Of a stretch of 64,000 nt of DNA, positions 11,508 through 24,304 are shown piece by piece; the first letter of the stretch is position 1; each line of letters starts with the position of its first letter. Location of the stretch: the NCBI RefSeq assembly GCF_900324465.2, contig NC_046616.1, positions 3,378,490-3,442,489 on the forward strand, read 5' to 3'. Both the position numbers and the translations under genes were made by a program. Source of the DNA: Anabas testudineus. Taxonomy: Eukaryota; Chordata; Actinopteri; Anabantiformes; Anabantidae. The notes beneath the pieces are model-generated. The model searched no databases. It had not been told where the DNA came from and saw nothing but the letters and a program-made list of their open reading frames with translations.

Positions 11508-12235
11508 GTCACAAGCTGATCTACTAAGGGTGTGCACTGAGGACTGCATCTCTGAAATTAGTAAAATAGCACATTCAGTGTATTTTGCAACTTTGTCTTC
11601 ATAAGTTTGCTGAGTGAAGCATTTTTGCCCAAGAGTTTGTGTCTGAAATTCAGGTGCAGATGGCCTGTGTTATTTAAAGTAGTATGCAAATACGAAATTA
11701 GTGAATGCGTGCAAAATGTGCATTTACCATCCATATTAATATATTTGCCATGAAAAAAATACTGTTTAGTGATTGAGTTTTTGGCAGTAATGCAGCCCAA
11801 ATTAAATTTTTGTTTGGTTCAGCTGGTTGTTGAGAAGGACTTAACCTTAAGACCAACATTCACACAAGCTGAAAGCAGTTTTTAGGAGGTTTTGCATGTA
11901 ACTCTCTTAAAAGCAAGTCATTTGTGTAATTCACTCAGTGCAAGAGAAGATATGTAGGTTACATATGTGCTCATGATCATTATGCCCCCAAAATGATCTG
12001 CTGAGTCTGGTTTCTTTGCACACAGGATGCACTGAATGAGGCCAAACTTGGCTTTTATTTGGTTGCTGCTAGGAACAATGGTTCCATAAAGCATTTCATC
12101 CTGTTATTCTGGGTTTTAAGAGATAATGTATGCAACATGGCTAGAAATACTATATAATGTGCAAACACTACACCTGTGATTCTGTTTTGTTTTTTTGAAC
12201 ATTCGAATAAAGGCCATTGGCACTAATTGAAAAGG
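11508..12235 (+). repeat. Unclassified dispersed repeat, copy C
   Basis: This is the third copy of the 0.7-kb repeat, lacking the first 50-60 bases of copies A and B. It ends in AATAAAGGCCATTGGCACTA near 12215, close to the end of copy A. The following 12270-12370 matches the flank at 4690-4800, so this repeat and the receptor flank travelled together during duplication. The rest up to 12646 holds a poly-A run (12430-12449) and short TA repeats but no gene. Confidence 0.7.
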
Positions 12236-12631
12236 AGATTTATGCGACTTAACTGATGTCTCTGTACAGTAAGAGGAGTTTGTCTATAAACCATTATAAT
12301 AATGTCAATATGAAGTGCATTTGGTTATTTAAGGGCAAAGAAGTACAATAGCAGATAAATGTGTCACAAGTCTGAGGAAAGACTCCTTTGTCAGAGATAA
12401 CACTGATACAGGAAACATTTTTCAAGATTCAAAAAAAAAAAAAAAAAAACTTTAAGCCCAGGGAAATTGTTTTGCCTCATTACCACTGTTCTTAACACAG
12501 ACAGAAAGAAAAGGAACCACAACCAGGAAAGATCCAACACCAACATAAATACACAAACATCAATACAGAAAAACTCAATATATATATATATATACAAAAT
12601 ATGTAAAATAGACAAATGAAATTGGGTCAAT

Positions 12632-15600
12632 ATATATACCCTATGTAATCTAGCCACAGGGGTTGCAAGCCAGTGACTTCTGTGCCGGTCCCAAGCCCGG
12701 ATAAATAGAGAGGGTTGCGTTAGGAAGGGCATCCAGCGTAAAAATTGCCAAAATAACCATGCGAATCATCCACAAGACTTTCATACCGGATCGGTCGAGG
12801 CCCGGGTTAACAACGACCGCCACCGATGCTGTTAACCTACAGGGTGTCGGTGGAAATTTGATTACTGTTGGTCGAAGAAAGAGGGGAGGCAGAAGGGTTC
12901 GTGGTCAGAGAGAGAAGGGAAAAGGCAGGAACATAGATCTGAGAATAGGGACTCTTAACGTTGGCACGATGACAGGGAAAGGCAGAGAGCTGGCAGACAT
13001 GATGGAGAGAAGGAAGGTAGATGTTCTGTGTGTGCAGGAGACAAGGTGGAAGGGCAGCAAGGCACGTAGTATTGGAGGAGGATACAAACTGTTCTACCAT
13101 GGTGTGGATAGGAAGAGAAACGGGGTAGGAGTGATCCTGAAGGGGGAGTTCGTAAACAGTGTTCTAGAGGTGAAAGAGTCTCAGACAGGGTGATGAGCAT
13201 AAAGCTAGAAATTGAAGGGGTGATGATGAATGTAGTCAGTGGGTATGCGCCACAGGTTGGCTGTGAGTTAGAAGAGAAGGAGAGATTCTGGAGTGAGTTT
13301 GATGAGGTCATAGAGAGTATCCCCAGAGGAGAGAGAGTTGTTGTTGGAGCAGACTTCAATGGGCATGTTGGTGAGGGCAACAGAGGTGATGAGGAGGTGA
13401 TGGGCAGGTTTGGTGTGAAGGAAAGGAATCTGGAAGGACAGATGGTGGTGGACTTTGCTAAGAGGATGGAAATGGCTGTAGTCAACACTTACTTCCAGAA
13501 GCGAGAGGAACATAGAGTGACATACAGAAGTGGAGGTAGGAGTACGCAGGTGGACTACATCCTATGTAGACGAGGTCATTTGAGAGAGGTTAGTGACTGC
13601 AAAGTGGTGGTAGGAGAGAGTGTAGCCAGACAGCACCGCATGGTGGTGTGTAAGATGACTCTGGAGGTCAGGAAGAAGAAGAGAGGGAAGACAGAAAAGA
13701 AGACCAAGTGGTGGAAGTTAAAGAATGAAGAAACTTGTGAGGAATTCAGACAGAAGTTGAGACAGGTTCTTGGTGGTCAGGATGAGCTTCCAGATGACTG
13801 GGAAACTACAGCAGAGGTTATCAGGGAAACAGGTAGGAAGGTGCTAGGTGTGTCATCTGGAAGGAGGAAAGAAGGTAAAGACACTTGGTGGTGGAATGAG
13901 GAAGTACAGGAATGTGTCAAGAGGAAGAGGTTGGCTAGAAGGAAGTGGGATGTAGAAAGGACTGAGGAAAGTAGACAGGAGTACAAGGAAGCGCAGCGTA
14001 GAGTGAAGAGGGAGGTGGCAAAGGCCAAACAGAAAGCTTACGATGAGCTGTATGACAGGTTAGACACAAAGGAAGGAGAGAAGGACTTGTACAGGCCAGC
14101 CAGACAGAGAGATAGAGATGGGAAGGATGTGCAACAGGTAAGGGTGATTAAGGACAGAGATGGAAAGGTGCTAACAACCCAGGAGAGTGTGCAGAAAAGA
14201 TGGAAGGAGTATTTTGAGGAGCTGATGAACGAGGAAAATGACAGGGAAAGAAGGGAGGAAGATGTTGATGTTGTGGAGCAGGAAATAGCAGAGATTGGAA
14301 AGGATGAGGTTAGGAAGGCTCTGAAAAGGATGAAGAGTGGAAAGGCTGTTGGTCCTGATGACGTACCTGTGGAGGTGTGGAAGTGCTTAGGAGAGACAGC
14401 AGTGGAGTTTTTAACCAGTTTGTTCAATAGGATTCTAGAGAGTGAGAAGATGCCTGAGGAATGGAGGAGAAGCGTTCTGGTTCCGATCTTTAAGAACAAG
14501 GGTGACACGCAGAACTGCAGCAACTACAGAGGAATAAAGTTGATGAGCCACACAATGAAGCTGTGGGAAAGAGTAGTGGAAGCCAGGCTTAGGAAGAAGG
14601 TGGAGATTTGTGAGCAGCAGTATGGTTTCATGCCCCGTAAGAGCACCACTGATGCCATTTTTGCTTTGAGAATGTTGATGGAAAAGTACAGAGATGGTCA
14701 GAAGGAGCTGCATTGTGTCTTTGTGGATTTAGAGAAGGCGTATGACAGGGTGCCGAGGGAGGAGCTGTGGTACTGTATGAGGTCGTCGGGAGTGGCAGAG
14801 AAGTACGTCAGAGTAGTTCAGGACATGTATGAGAGAAGTATGACGGTGGTGAGATGTGCTGTAGGTCAGACAGAGGAGTTCAAGGTGGAGGTGGGACTAC
14901 ACCAAGGATCAGCTTTGAGTCCCTTCTTGTTTGCTATGTTGATGGACAGGCTGACAGATGAGGTCAGACAGGAATCTCCCTGGACAATGATGTTTGCGGA
15001 TGACATTGTGATTTGCAGTGAGAGTAGAGAGCAGGTAGAGGAACAGTTGGAGAGGTGGAGGTTTGCCCTGGAAAGAAGAGGCATGAAGGTCAGTCGTAGT
15101 AAGACAGAATACATGTGTCTGAACGAGAGGGATCAAGGTAGAAGCGTTAGGTTACAGGGGGCTGAGGTGAAGAAGGTGCAGGAGTTTAAGTACTTGGGGT
15201 CAACAGTTCAGTGTGATGGAGAGTGTGGAAAAGAGGTGAAGAGGCGAGTGCAGGCAGGTTGGAGCGGGTGGAGGAAAGTGTCAGGAGTGTTGTGTGACAA
15301 AAGAGTGTCAGCAAGACTCAAAGGAAAGGTCTACAAGACAGTGGTGAGACCAGCTCTGCTCTATGGGTTAGAGACGGTAGCAGTGAGAAAGAGACAAGAG
15401 GCTGAGATGGAGGTAGCAGAGATGAAGATGTTGAGGTTCTCCTTAGGAGTGACCAGGTTAGACAGAATAAGGAACAAGTACATCAGAGGAACGGCTCACG
15501 TTGCCTGTGTTAGCGACAAAGTCAGAGAGGCCAGACTGAGATGGTTCGGACATGTTCAGAGGAGGGATAGTGAATATATTGGTAGAAGGATGTTGGAGAT

Positions 15601-15788
15601 GGAGCTGCCAGGCAGGAGGGCAAGAGGACGACTAAAGAGGAGATATATGGATGTTATAACAGAGGACATGAGGTTGGCTAGTGTTAGGGTAGAAGATGTT
15701 CATGATAGAGTGAGGTGGAAAAGGATGATTCGCTGTGGCGACCCCTGATGGGAAAAGCCGAAAGAAGAAGAAGATATATACCCTATGT
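12632..15788 (+). mobile_element. RTE-clade LINE, almost full length, with 15-bp target duplications
   Basis: This non-LTR retrotransposon occupies about 12647-15773. It is flanked by a perfect 15-bp direct repeat, ATATATACCCTATGT (12632-12646 and 15774-15788), the target-site duplication. It begins AATCTAGCCACAGGGG, like the second copy at 18621, so the 5' end is probably complete. The very short 3' end after the stop is a GAAGAA-type tail. Size, single-ORF layout and motifs fit the RTE clade (Expander-like elements of fish are the nearest I recall). Good preservation and the perfect duplication suggest recent insertion between receptors b and c. Confidence 0.9.
12759..15748 (+). CDS. RTE LINE polyprotein: AP endonuclease + reverse transcriptase (one frameshift)
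   Basis: The first part (12759-13193) encodes the start of an apurinic-type endonuclease: LRIGTLNVGTMTGKGRELAD and VLCVQETRWKGSKA with the catalytic Glu. The second part (13190-15748, another frame) continues with SGYAPQVGCELEEKERFW, VVGADFNGHVG, STQVDYILCRR and RQHRMVV. The reverse transcriptase follows: MPEEWRRSVLVPIFKNKGD, NYRGIKLMSHTMKLWERV, QYGFMPRKSTTDAIFALR, VFVDLEKAYDRVPREELW, LHQGSALSPFLFAMLMD and the catalytic FADDIVIC (about 14992). It ends RWKRMIRCGDP. The two frames overlap at about 13170-13190, consistent with loss of a single base there. Otherwise it is open for about 990 codons. It would be needed for target-primed reverse transcription but cannot be made as one protein here. 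Confidence 0.9.
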
Positions 15789-16150
15789 GGATTGAGAGCA
15801 AGTATGACACCATCATTTCTCCCACCCCTTACAGAGGGGGTAGGAATTGTACAGATTGATGGCCACAGGTAGAAAGGATCTCCTGTGGCGCTCTGTGAAG
15901 CATTTAATGTTAAGTCTTTGGCTGAACGTGCTCCTTTGTCCAGCCAACAAACTGCAGTGGGTGGGAGGGATTGTCCAGGATTGAGAGGAGTTTGGACAGC
16001 ATCCTCCTCTCAGCTACAACATGTAGCATTTAAAGGTTTTATTTACAAAAAGAGTAAAAGGGGAAAAGTCAATGAGTATTGCAGGGAAATCGTTGGGAGG
16101 AGACGGCGTGGGGTGAGTGTGGAAGTCTGGGTGTGAACCGGAAGTGGTTG
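15789..16150. other. Degraded interspersed sequence; no gene
   Basis: The stretch GGCCACAGGTAGAAAGGATC / CTCCTGTGGCGCTCTGTG / GCTGAACGTGCTCC resembles a sequence common in fish interspersed repeats (my recollection, family unknown). No host gene is visible. Confidence 0.35.
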
Positions 16151-16156
16151 TTGACA

Positions 16157-16435
16157 GGAATAGGTGGGGATCACTGAGCTGAACAGTTTTCCTTGGTGTC
16201 GACGTTCCCTGGTTGAGCGCAGTGGACGGGAGGGGATGTAGACCTGAATGATTGAATTGAGATAAGATGGGGCTGTGGAGTTGACCACTCTGTAAGCAAG
16301 AGACAGAGCTTTGAACCTGATCCTTGCAGCCACAGGAAGCCAGTGCAAAGATCTGAAGAGCGGTGTGACATGAGACCTTTTAGGTTGATTAAAAATGAGG
16401 CGTGCTGCCGCATTTTGCTACAACTACAGAGGTAG
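16157..16435 (-). repeat. L2-clade LINE, 3' fragment (minus strand)
   Basis: On the minus strand this encodes the same L2 C-terminal blocks as 490-1098 and 4190-4440 (HASFLINLKGLMSHRSS, then LHWLPVAARIRFKALSLAYR and VVNSTAPSYLNSIIQVY). It is truncated on both sides and broken in frame. It is more diverged from the other two L2 pieces than they are from each other. Confidence 0.8.
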
Positions 16436-16728
16436 TTCAGTCACTAAATCCAGCAGACTAATATCTGATGACGGGGTGATCCAGGTCATACACACAGACA
16501 GTACAAAGAAAAGTCCGGCAGGCAAAATCCACAACGGAAACAAAAGTCCAGACACTTTATGGACACTAGAATACTGAAAAAAGAAATAACTATAACACAT
16601 ATTAAACTTTGTATGTTCATAAATCTTTTTATGATTCTTTTCTTTAAAGATTACAGGACATATTAATGATGTACACTTGTAACCTTTTCACAAATGTACA
16701 TCACAAACTGTCACTCCACAGTTTCTCT

Positions 16729-17956
16729 CTACAGTACGTTGGCCTGACAGGAATGAGGCTGCAATATCTGAAGGGTAACAATGAGTTTAACAGTTTTTCT
16801 AAACCAGGGATAGAAAAAGGCATAAATCAAAGGGTTTAGACAGGAGTTCAATATCACCAGAAAAAACATAAAAATGTTAATTGAAGAACCCATCATGAGG
16901 TCATAGCCAGCGAGAGATATGCCGTAATATGGACAGTAACACATGAGAAACACAGCAACAACCACACCAAGAGTCCTGGCTGCTTTCAGCTCGGATTTCT
17001 TCACAGTTACAGTCACTGAACGCTGCAGTTTGACAGCTGCAATGTGGGAGCGCATGGAACGAGCCTGAGACACAGCAACTACAAACACTCTCATATACAG
17101 AATGATGATGGATGAAATGGGGATGATAAAACTTATCACAAGATCGACAGCTCCATTTACACTAATCACACATTCTCCATAGCAGGAGTTATACCTGCCT
17201 GGTTGTTTCAGGTTATCGAATAGAAACAGAAAGTTGTAGAAAACAGAATAAATCCAACACAGTAGAACAGAGATTCTAATTCTCTTTGGAGTGATCTTTG
17301 CAGTATAATGCAGAGGGTCACAGACAGCAACATAACGATCAACTGATATCAGCACCATGTTTACTATTGATGCAGGGACAGTGATAAAGGGTAGAAAAGA
17401 ACACAGAATACATGCCAGGTCACCCAGGAGCCAACAGGGTTCTGCTAAGAGAATCTGGAACGGCATCACAAGAAGACCCACAAGGAAGTCTGACACAGCC
17501 AGAGAGAGGAGGAGGAGGTTGGTGGAAGTGTGGAGCTGCCTGTAGTAGGGTAGTATTATTATTATTATTGTGACTATTACAAACATTCACAGTATTATTG
17601 CCAAGAGAAAAATCTGTTTTCAAACAGAACAGTTATTTGCAGTCTGTCAGTGCATTATACAAACTGTAAATAAATGAACAGAGATATCATTAAACCAAAA
17701 GATGTAATAACTCAGAGGTCACTTATTTCAATGAATCTCATCACAACAACAAATGATCAAAGTTAAACATCTATCTGTGCCTGAAGTGGGAGATGGAGAT
17801 GATGACCAGCAGGTTGAGAGACACAGTGAGCAGAGAGAATGAGGGCAGCAGAGTGTAAAGGATCACTGTTTCAGAGTGAGGGCGTTTGTGCTTCTTGCAG
17901 GAGGTGTTGAGGAGTTCTGGAAAACAGAGTTCAGCTTCCTCAAATGTCTCCATCAT
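16729..17956 (-). CDS. Trace amine-associated receptor c (two exons)
   Basis: This is a TAAR with exon 1 at 17781-17956 (N-terminal NTS glycosylation site, TM1) and exon 2 at 16729-17539; the intron (17540-17780, 241 nt) has GC-AG ends. It encodes 328 residues. C102 (3.25), Pro at 3.32, DRYVAVCDPLHY, Asp at 5.42 (GAVDLVISFIIP), Tyr at 6.48 and NSCLNPLIYAFFYPWFRK are visible. Its TM6-TM7 half is almost the same as in receptor b, but TM3-TM5 differ (PASIVNM, TAKITPKRIRIS, PISSIIILYMRVF). Reading is open. The 3' flank (16570-16700) is again the duplicated receptor flank. Family assignment is firm; ligand unknown. Confidence 0.93.
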
Positions 17957-18300
17957 CAGAGAGAGAGAGGGAGGAGAAGCTGCTAATCACCTGAGTCAAG
18001 TTCTCTGTCATATTCTTAATGTATCTCTCTCTCCTCCCTCACCGTCTTTCTTCTTCCTGTTGGCCACTGTCATTCCTCCTCCCTCATACTCATGTGCGTC
18101 TTTTACATTTTCTGAAATCTATTGGTGTAAGAGGATATTTTTGTTTTGGCTGACTTATGAAGTTAGATTATTATGATCGGCAGTGAGGGATCAAATAATT
18201 TTGCTGGAGTATGGTGTCGTACCTACCCAAATTACTGTAAATCACTTTGAATGTCATACTTATAATTATGAATACATAAGCAGAACTAAAACCTGTTCTT
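17957..18300. other. Upstream flank of receptor c; no gene seen
   Basis: A pyrimidine-rich block (18020-18085) precedes the receptor, as upstream of the other receptors. No other feature is supported. Confidence 0.4.
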
Positions 18301-20652
18301 TTCACAATATGATATGATGTGAACCATGCCTCTCTGAAGACCTACGATGAAGAATTGTTGACTTGCATTAAGCTGGAAAGGGTTACAAAAGTATCTCCAA
18401 AAGCCTTGATGTCCACGGTAAGACTGACTGTCTACAAATGGAGAAAGTTCAGTACTGTTGCTACTCTCCCTAGGCGTGGGCGTCCTGTAAAGATGACTGC
18501 AAGAGCACAGCGCAGAATGCTGGATGAGGTAAAGAAGAATCCTAGAGTGTCAGCTAAAGACTTACAGAAATCTCTGGCACATGCTAAGATTTTTGTTGAC
18601 ACATCTACAATAGGGGAAACAATCTAGCCACAGGGGTTGCAAGCCAGTTACTTCTGTGCCGGTCCCCAGCCCGGATAAATAGAGAGGGTTGCGTCAGGAA
18701 TGGCATCCGGCGTAAAAATTGCCAAAATAACCATGCGAATATGAGGTCGTCGGGAGTGGCAGAGAAGTACGTCAGAGTAGTTCAGGACATGTATGAGAGA
18801 AGTATGACGGTGGTGAGATGTGCTGTAGGTCAGACAGAGGAGTTCAAGGTGGAAGTGGGACTACACCAAGGATCAGCTTTGAGTCCCTTCTTGTTTGCTA
18901 TGTTGATGGACAGGCTGACAGATGAGGTCAGACAGGAATCTCCCTGGACAATGATGTTTGCGGATGACATTGTGATTTGCAGTGAGAGTAGAGAGCAGGT
19001 AGAGGAACAGCTAGAGAGGTGGAGGTTTGCTCTGGAAAGAAGAGGCATGAAGGTGAGTCGTAGTAAGACAGAATACATGTGTCTGAACGAGAGGGATCAA
19101 GGTAGAAGCGTTAGGTTACAGGGGGCTGAGGTGAAGAAGGTGCAGGAGTTTAAGTACTTAAGGTCAACAGTTCAGTGTGATGGGGAGTGTGGAAAAGAGG
19201 TGAAGAGGCAAGTGCAGGCAGGTTGGAGCGGGTGGAGAAAAGTGTCAGGAGTGTTGTGTGACAGAAGAGTGTCAGCAAGACTCAAAGGAAAGGTGTACAA
19301 GACAGTGGTGAGACCAGCTCTGCTCTATGGGTTAGAGACGGTAGCAGTGAGAAAGAGACAAGAGGCTGAGATGGAGGTAGCAGAGATGAAGATGTTGAGG
19401 TTCTCCTTAGGAGTGACCAGGTTAGACAGAATAAGGAACGAGTACATCAGAGGGACGGCTCACGTTGACTGAGTTAGCGACAAAGTCAGAGAGGCCAGAC
19501 TGAGGTGGTTCAGACATGTTCAGAGGAGGGATAGTGAATATATTGGTAGAAGGATGTTGGAGATGGAGCTGCCAGGCAGGAGGACAAGAGGACGACCAAA
19601 GAGGAGATATATGGATGTGTTAACAGAGGACATGAGGTTGGCTAGTGTTAGGGTAGAAGATGTTCATGATAGAGTGAGGTGGAAAAGGATGATTCGCTGT
19701 GGCGACCCCTGATGGGAAAAGCCGAAAGAGAAGAAGAAGATCTACAATAGGAAAAACATTTAACAAGAATGGAGTACATGGGAGGACACCGCGGAGGAAG
19801 CCATTGCTGTCTAAAAAAAATATCGCAGCACGTTTGAAGTTTGCAAAAGAGCACCTGGGTCATCTTCATTAATATCCTGGAAGGCAGTGAAACAGAACAT
19901 AGTAGATGGTTCACTTAACGTAAATAAAAGGCACAGCACACCAACATTAAAACCTCATCCCCACTGTAAAACATGGCGCAGGGAGGATCATGGTTTGGGG
20001 CTGCTTTGCTGCCTCAGGGCCTGGACGGATTGTTGTCATTGATGGAAAAATGAATTCCAGAGTTTATCAAGACATTTTGCAGGAAACCGTAAGACTGTCT
20101 GTCCCCAACTGAAGCTCCACAGAGGATGGGTGATGCAACAGGACAATGATCCAAAGCAAACAAGTAATTTAAGAAAAGAATAGCTTCAACAGAACAAAAT
20201 ACGCCTTCTGGAGTGGCCCAGTCAGAGTCCTGACCTCAACCCGATTGAAATGCTGTGGCATGACCTTAAGAGAGCGATTCACACCAGACATCCCAAGAAT
20301 ATTGCTACACGGAAACAGTTTTGTGAAGAGGAGTGGTCCAAAATTACTCCAGATCGTTGTGCAGGTCTGATCTGCAACTACAGGAAACGTTTGGTTGAGG
20401 TTATTGCTGCCAAAAGACGGGTCAACCAGTTATTAAGTCCAAAGGTTCACATACTTTTTCCACCCTGCACTGTGAATGTTTACATGTTATATTCAATAAA
20501 AACATGAATTATGATATGACATGATTATTTTCAGCAGACTGTGTTTTTGTGTTGTTGTGAGTTAGATGAAGATTGGAGCACATTTTATGACCAATTTTAA
20601 TGCAAAACTCCACGTAATCCCAAAGGGTACACATACTTTTTATTTGCCACTG
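18300..20652 (+). mobile_element. Tc1/mariner transposon (family 2), split by an RTE insertion
   Basis: The transposase is encoded on the plus strand in two blocks. At 18319-18620 lies the helix-turn-helix part ([20 protein letters not shown], then [16 protein letters not shown] and DTSTIG). After the RTE insertion it resumes at 19740 (HGRTPRRKPLL) and continues with catalytic-domain pieces (ATCATGGTTTGGGGCTGCTT region, [28 protein letters not shown]) to about 20440. The right end reads ACTTTTTATTTGCCACTG followed by TA at 20653. The left inverted repeat is not recognisable, so the element is 5'-truncated. Several frame breaks make it dead. Relatives lie at 29281-30646 and 54908-55927. Confidence 0.85.
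18603..19757 (+). mobile_element. Internally deleted RTE LINE nested in a Tc1 element
   Basis: This is a 1.1-kb copy (18621-19739) of the same RTE element as 12647-15773. It keeps the exact 5' start (AATCTAGCCACAGGGG) and the exact 3' end but lacks the central 2010 bases: position 12766 of the long copy is joined to 14777 here, at 18740/18741. Flanking repeats at 18603-18620 and 19740-19757 (ATCTACAATAGG-RR-AAAC, two mismatches) are the target duplication inside the Tc1 transposase gene. It retains the RT C-terminal half (18741-19472, including FADDIVIC) but no endonuclease. A stop at 19470, absent from the long copy, ends that frame early. It may have been mobilised in trans by intact relatives. 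Confidence 0.9.
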
Positions 20653-21548
20653 TATTCAGTGTTTTTCTTAAGCAATTTGAATTCAAACTGGGGATTTCAG
20701 GGCCAACCCACAGTGTTTACATTATCTATCTTTTAAGAGCGTTTAACACAGATATAACTGTATGAAATCTTAAAAGACCCAACATTTCTCAGTTTATTTT
20801 CCATTTTGCACCTGCACCATTTTCCCTGTGCTTGTTCTAGGAACTACCTACAGCCTTTGCTGGAGTCAAGTAGTCAAATACCTAGCATTAACAACCACTG
20901 TCTGAAGATGTAAGCATCATGTTGTTTGGTAACATCTTAAGGCCAAATTCACAATAAATGGGACAAATGAAGCATGGTGTGAGGGCTATCTGGAGCTACA
21001 GACAATCGGTCCAAGGCCTTTTCTTCATGATTGTGTTTTGAAAAATCTATTGAACTGGACCTGCTAGCCTGTCTTGGTGCCCTGAGTTTGAGTTGAGATG
21101 TCCATCCCTAAAGTGTCTGTTTTCTTAGAGACCCTTCAAGATTCTCAATCAAACATGCCTTTGGTTTTTTAATGGAGCACAGTGAATTTTTATCTGACCA
21201 CTCATGTCAAAATGTCTTAATTTAATGTCCTAATTGTCTACAAGCCACCTAAGTCAGTCCTGACAAAGGTGAGTTCAGCCAAAGAACGCTGGTTAAGTCA
21301 AACTTACTGCTTCTTCCTTCTAGTTTGTCTTGAACAGTGTAAGTGATTTTTTCAGACTTCAACTAACTATGTCAACTGTAATTGTTGCATCAACTATAGT
21401 GGTAGCTTGATGAGCTGTGGCTCTCTTGTGGCAATGATTGCATCAGTGTTGATGTGAGGAGGTTGGGCATTCATTGAACTCTGCAGTGAATCATCTTATG
21501 TCATCATATGACCCCCAAGGAAAGCAGGTGTGAAAATGAAGATTATGC

Positions 21549-21592
<44 letters not shown>

Positions 21593-21850
21593 GTGTTCAC
21601 AAACAAAAGAAAACACTCACGCCTGAGAGCAAACACATTATTGCATTATTGTAACTTTTTTTGTTTAAAACCAACTATTTTATCTGTGGGTCTCGTCTCC
21701 AAGCCCAAGGTTAAAGAAAACACAAAATAACTCAAACTAATTAAAAATAAAAACACTTAAGACAGAGTATGTGGCTGTTTTTTTTACTGAAAAGCCTCTA
21801 AAGTCCCACTGAAAACTACCTGTCGAGCACCAGATTAGCTGTTGAACACA
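20653..21850. other. Intergenic; no gene seen
   Basis: No coding or repeat structure is recognised apart from a (TG)n microsatellite at 21552-21590. Confidence 0.5.
21552..21590. repeat. (TG)n microsatellite
   Basis: About 19 uninterrupted TG units. Confidence 0.98.
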
Positions 21851-23414
<1,564 letters not shown>

Positions 23415-23416
<2 letters not shown>

Positions 23417-24304
23417 TGTTTCTGATGTGTTGATAGAGACGTTGAATATTGGACTTGACTGTTAGCTAACACACTGGTAATGTGTCAATATATTTGTCTT
23501 TTACCATATATCACTAACCTGGATGGTACTGGGCCCCTTGGCACTGTAGTATACTCTGGCCCTTACCGTGACGGTGTTACTAACATTTCTGAATCAGACT
23601 GTTTTACAATAAGATACTGGCGATCATGGAAATTCACTACCCTTCAAAAGTCAGCCCAGTGCCTGTTAATAATAAAAATGTAATATTTGTTTAAACCTTT
23701 TTATGCCTCCACGCCGCTGACAGCTGTGTCCAGAGATATTATGTTTTTGGGTGTCTGTACATCCATGTGTCCTATTCTTGTGAGCACAATTGTCCATTTG
23801 CACTCAAGAATCAACAGGTGGTCCAAAGGTCAAGGTCATTATGACGTCATTTGTGTTTCATTTTTGTTAATGCTAAATCTCAGAAAAGCCTGAAGGGAAT
23901 TTTTCTTCATGTGACCTGTAGCCTACAACACATGATTTGACTATGTTACTTCAATAGGTTTGTGTCTGAGGATGTTGTATACCTGCACATACATGCCATG
24001 GATTTTTTTTCTTATGTAGTTACTTCAATTCAATGCCTCTGTCATCAGAGGGATGGGAATTGCTCTATTACTACAACCAGATCATTTACAGCACATATAT
24101 GATCATGTGAATCGGTAGCTCAACTGACAATAAAAAACACAATTACTACAGAAAAATAATAAACTAGTGCTCAGTAAATTCTGGCAGAGTTATGTTTTTA
24201 ATTTTAACATGCAAATTACAACAAATAGAATAGCATCACTCCTATGTGTGCAACATTAAAGGAGATGTGGCTAATATACTGTATATGTCTCCTCCCAGGT
24301 CAGA
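23415..24304. other. Intergenic; no gene seen
   Basis: AT-rich sequence between the Tc1 element and the 3' end of receptor d. No supported coding sequence. Confidence 0.5.

Noticed and set aside
12955-13488. Long minus-strand open frame (177 codons) and other minus frames across 12.8-15.1 kb
   Set aside because: They lie antisense to the RTE polyprotein and are low-complexity Ser/Leu/Pro shadows of its purine-rich coding strand.
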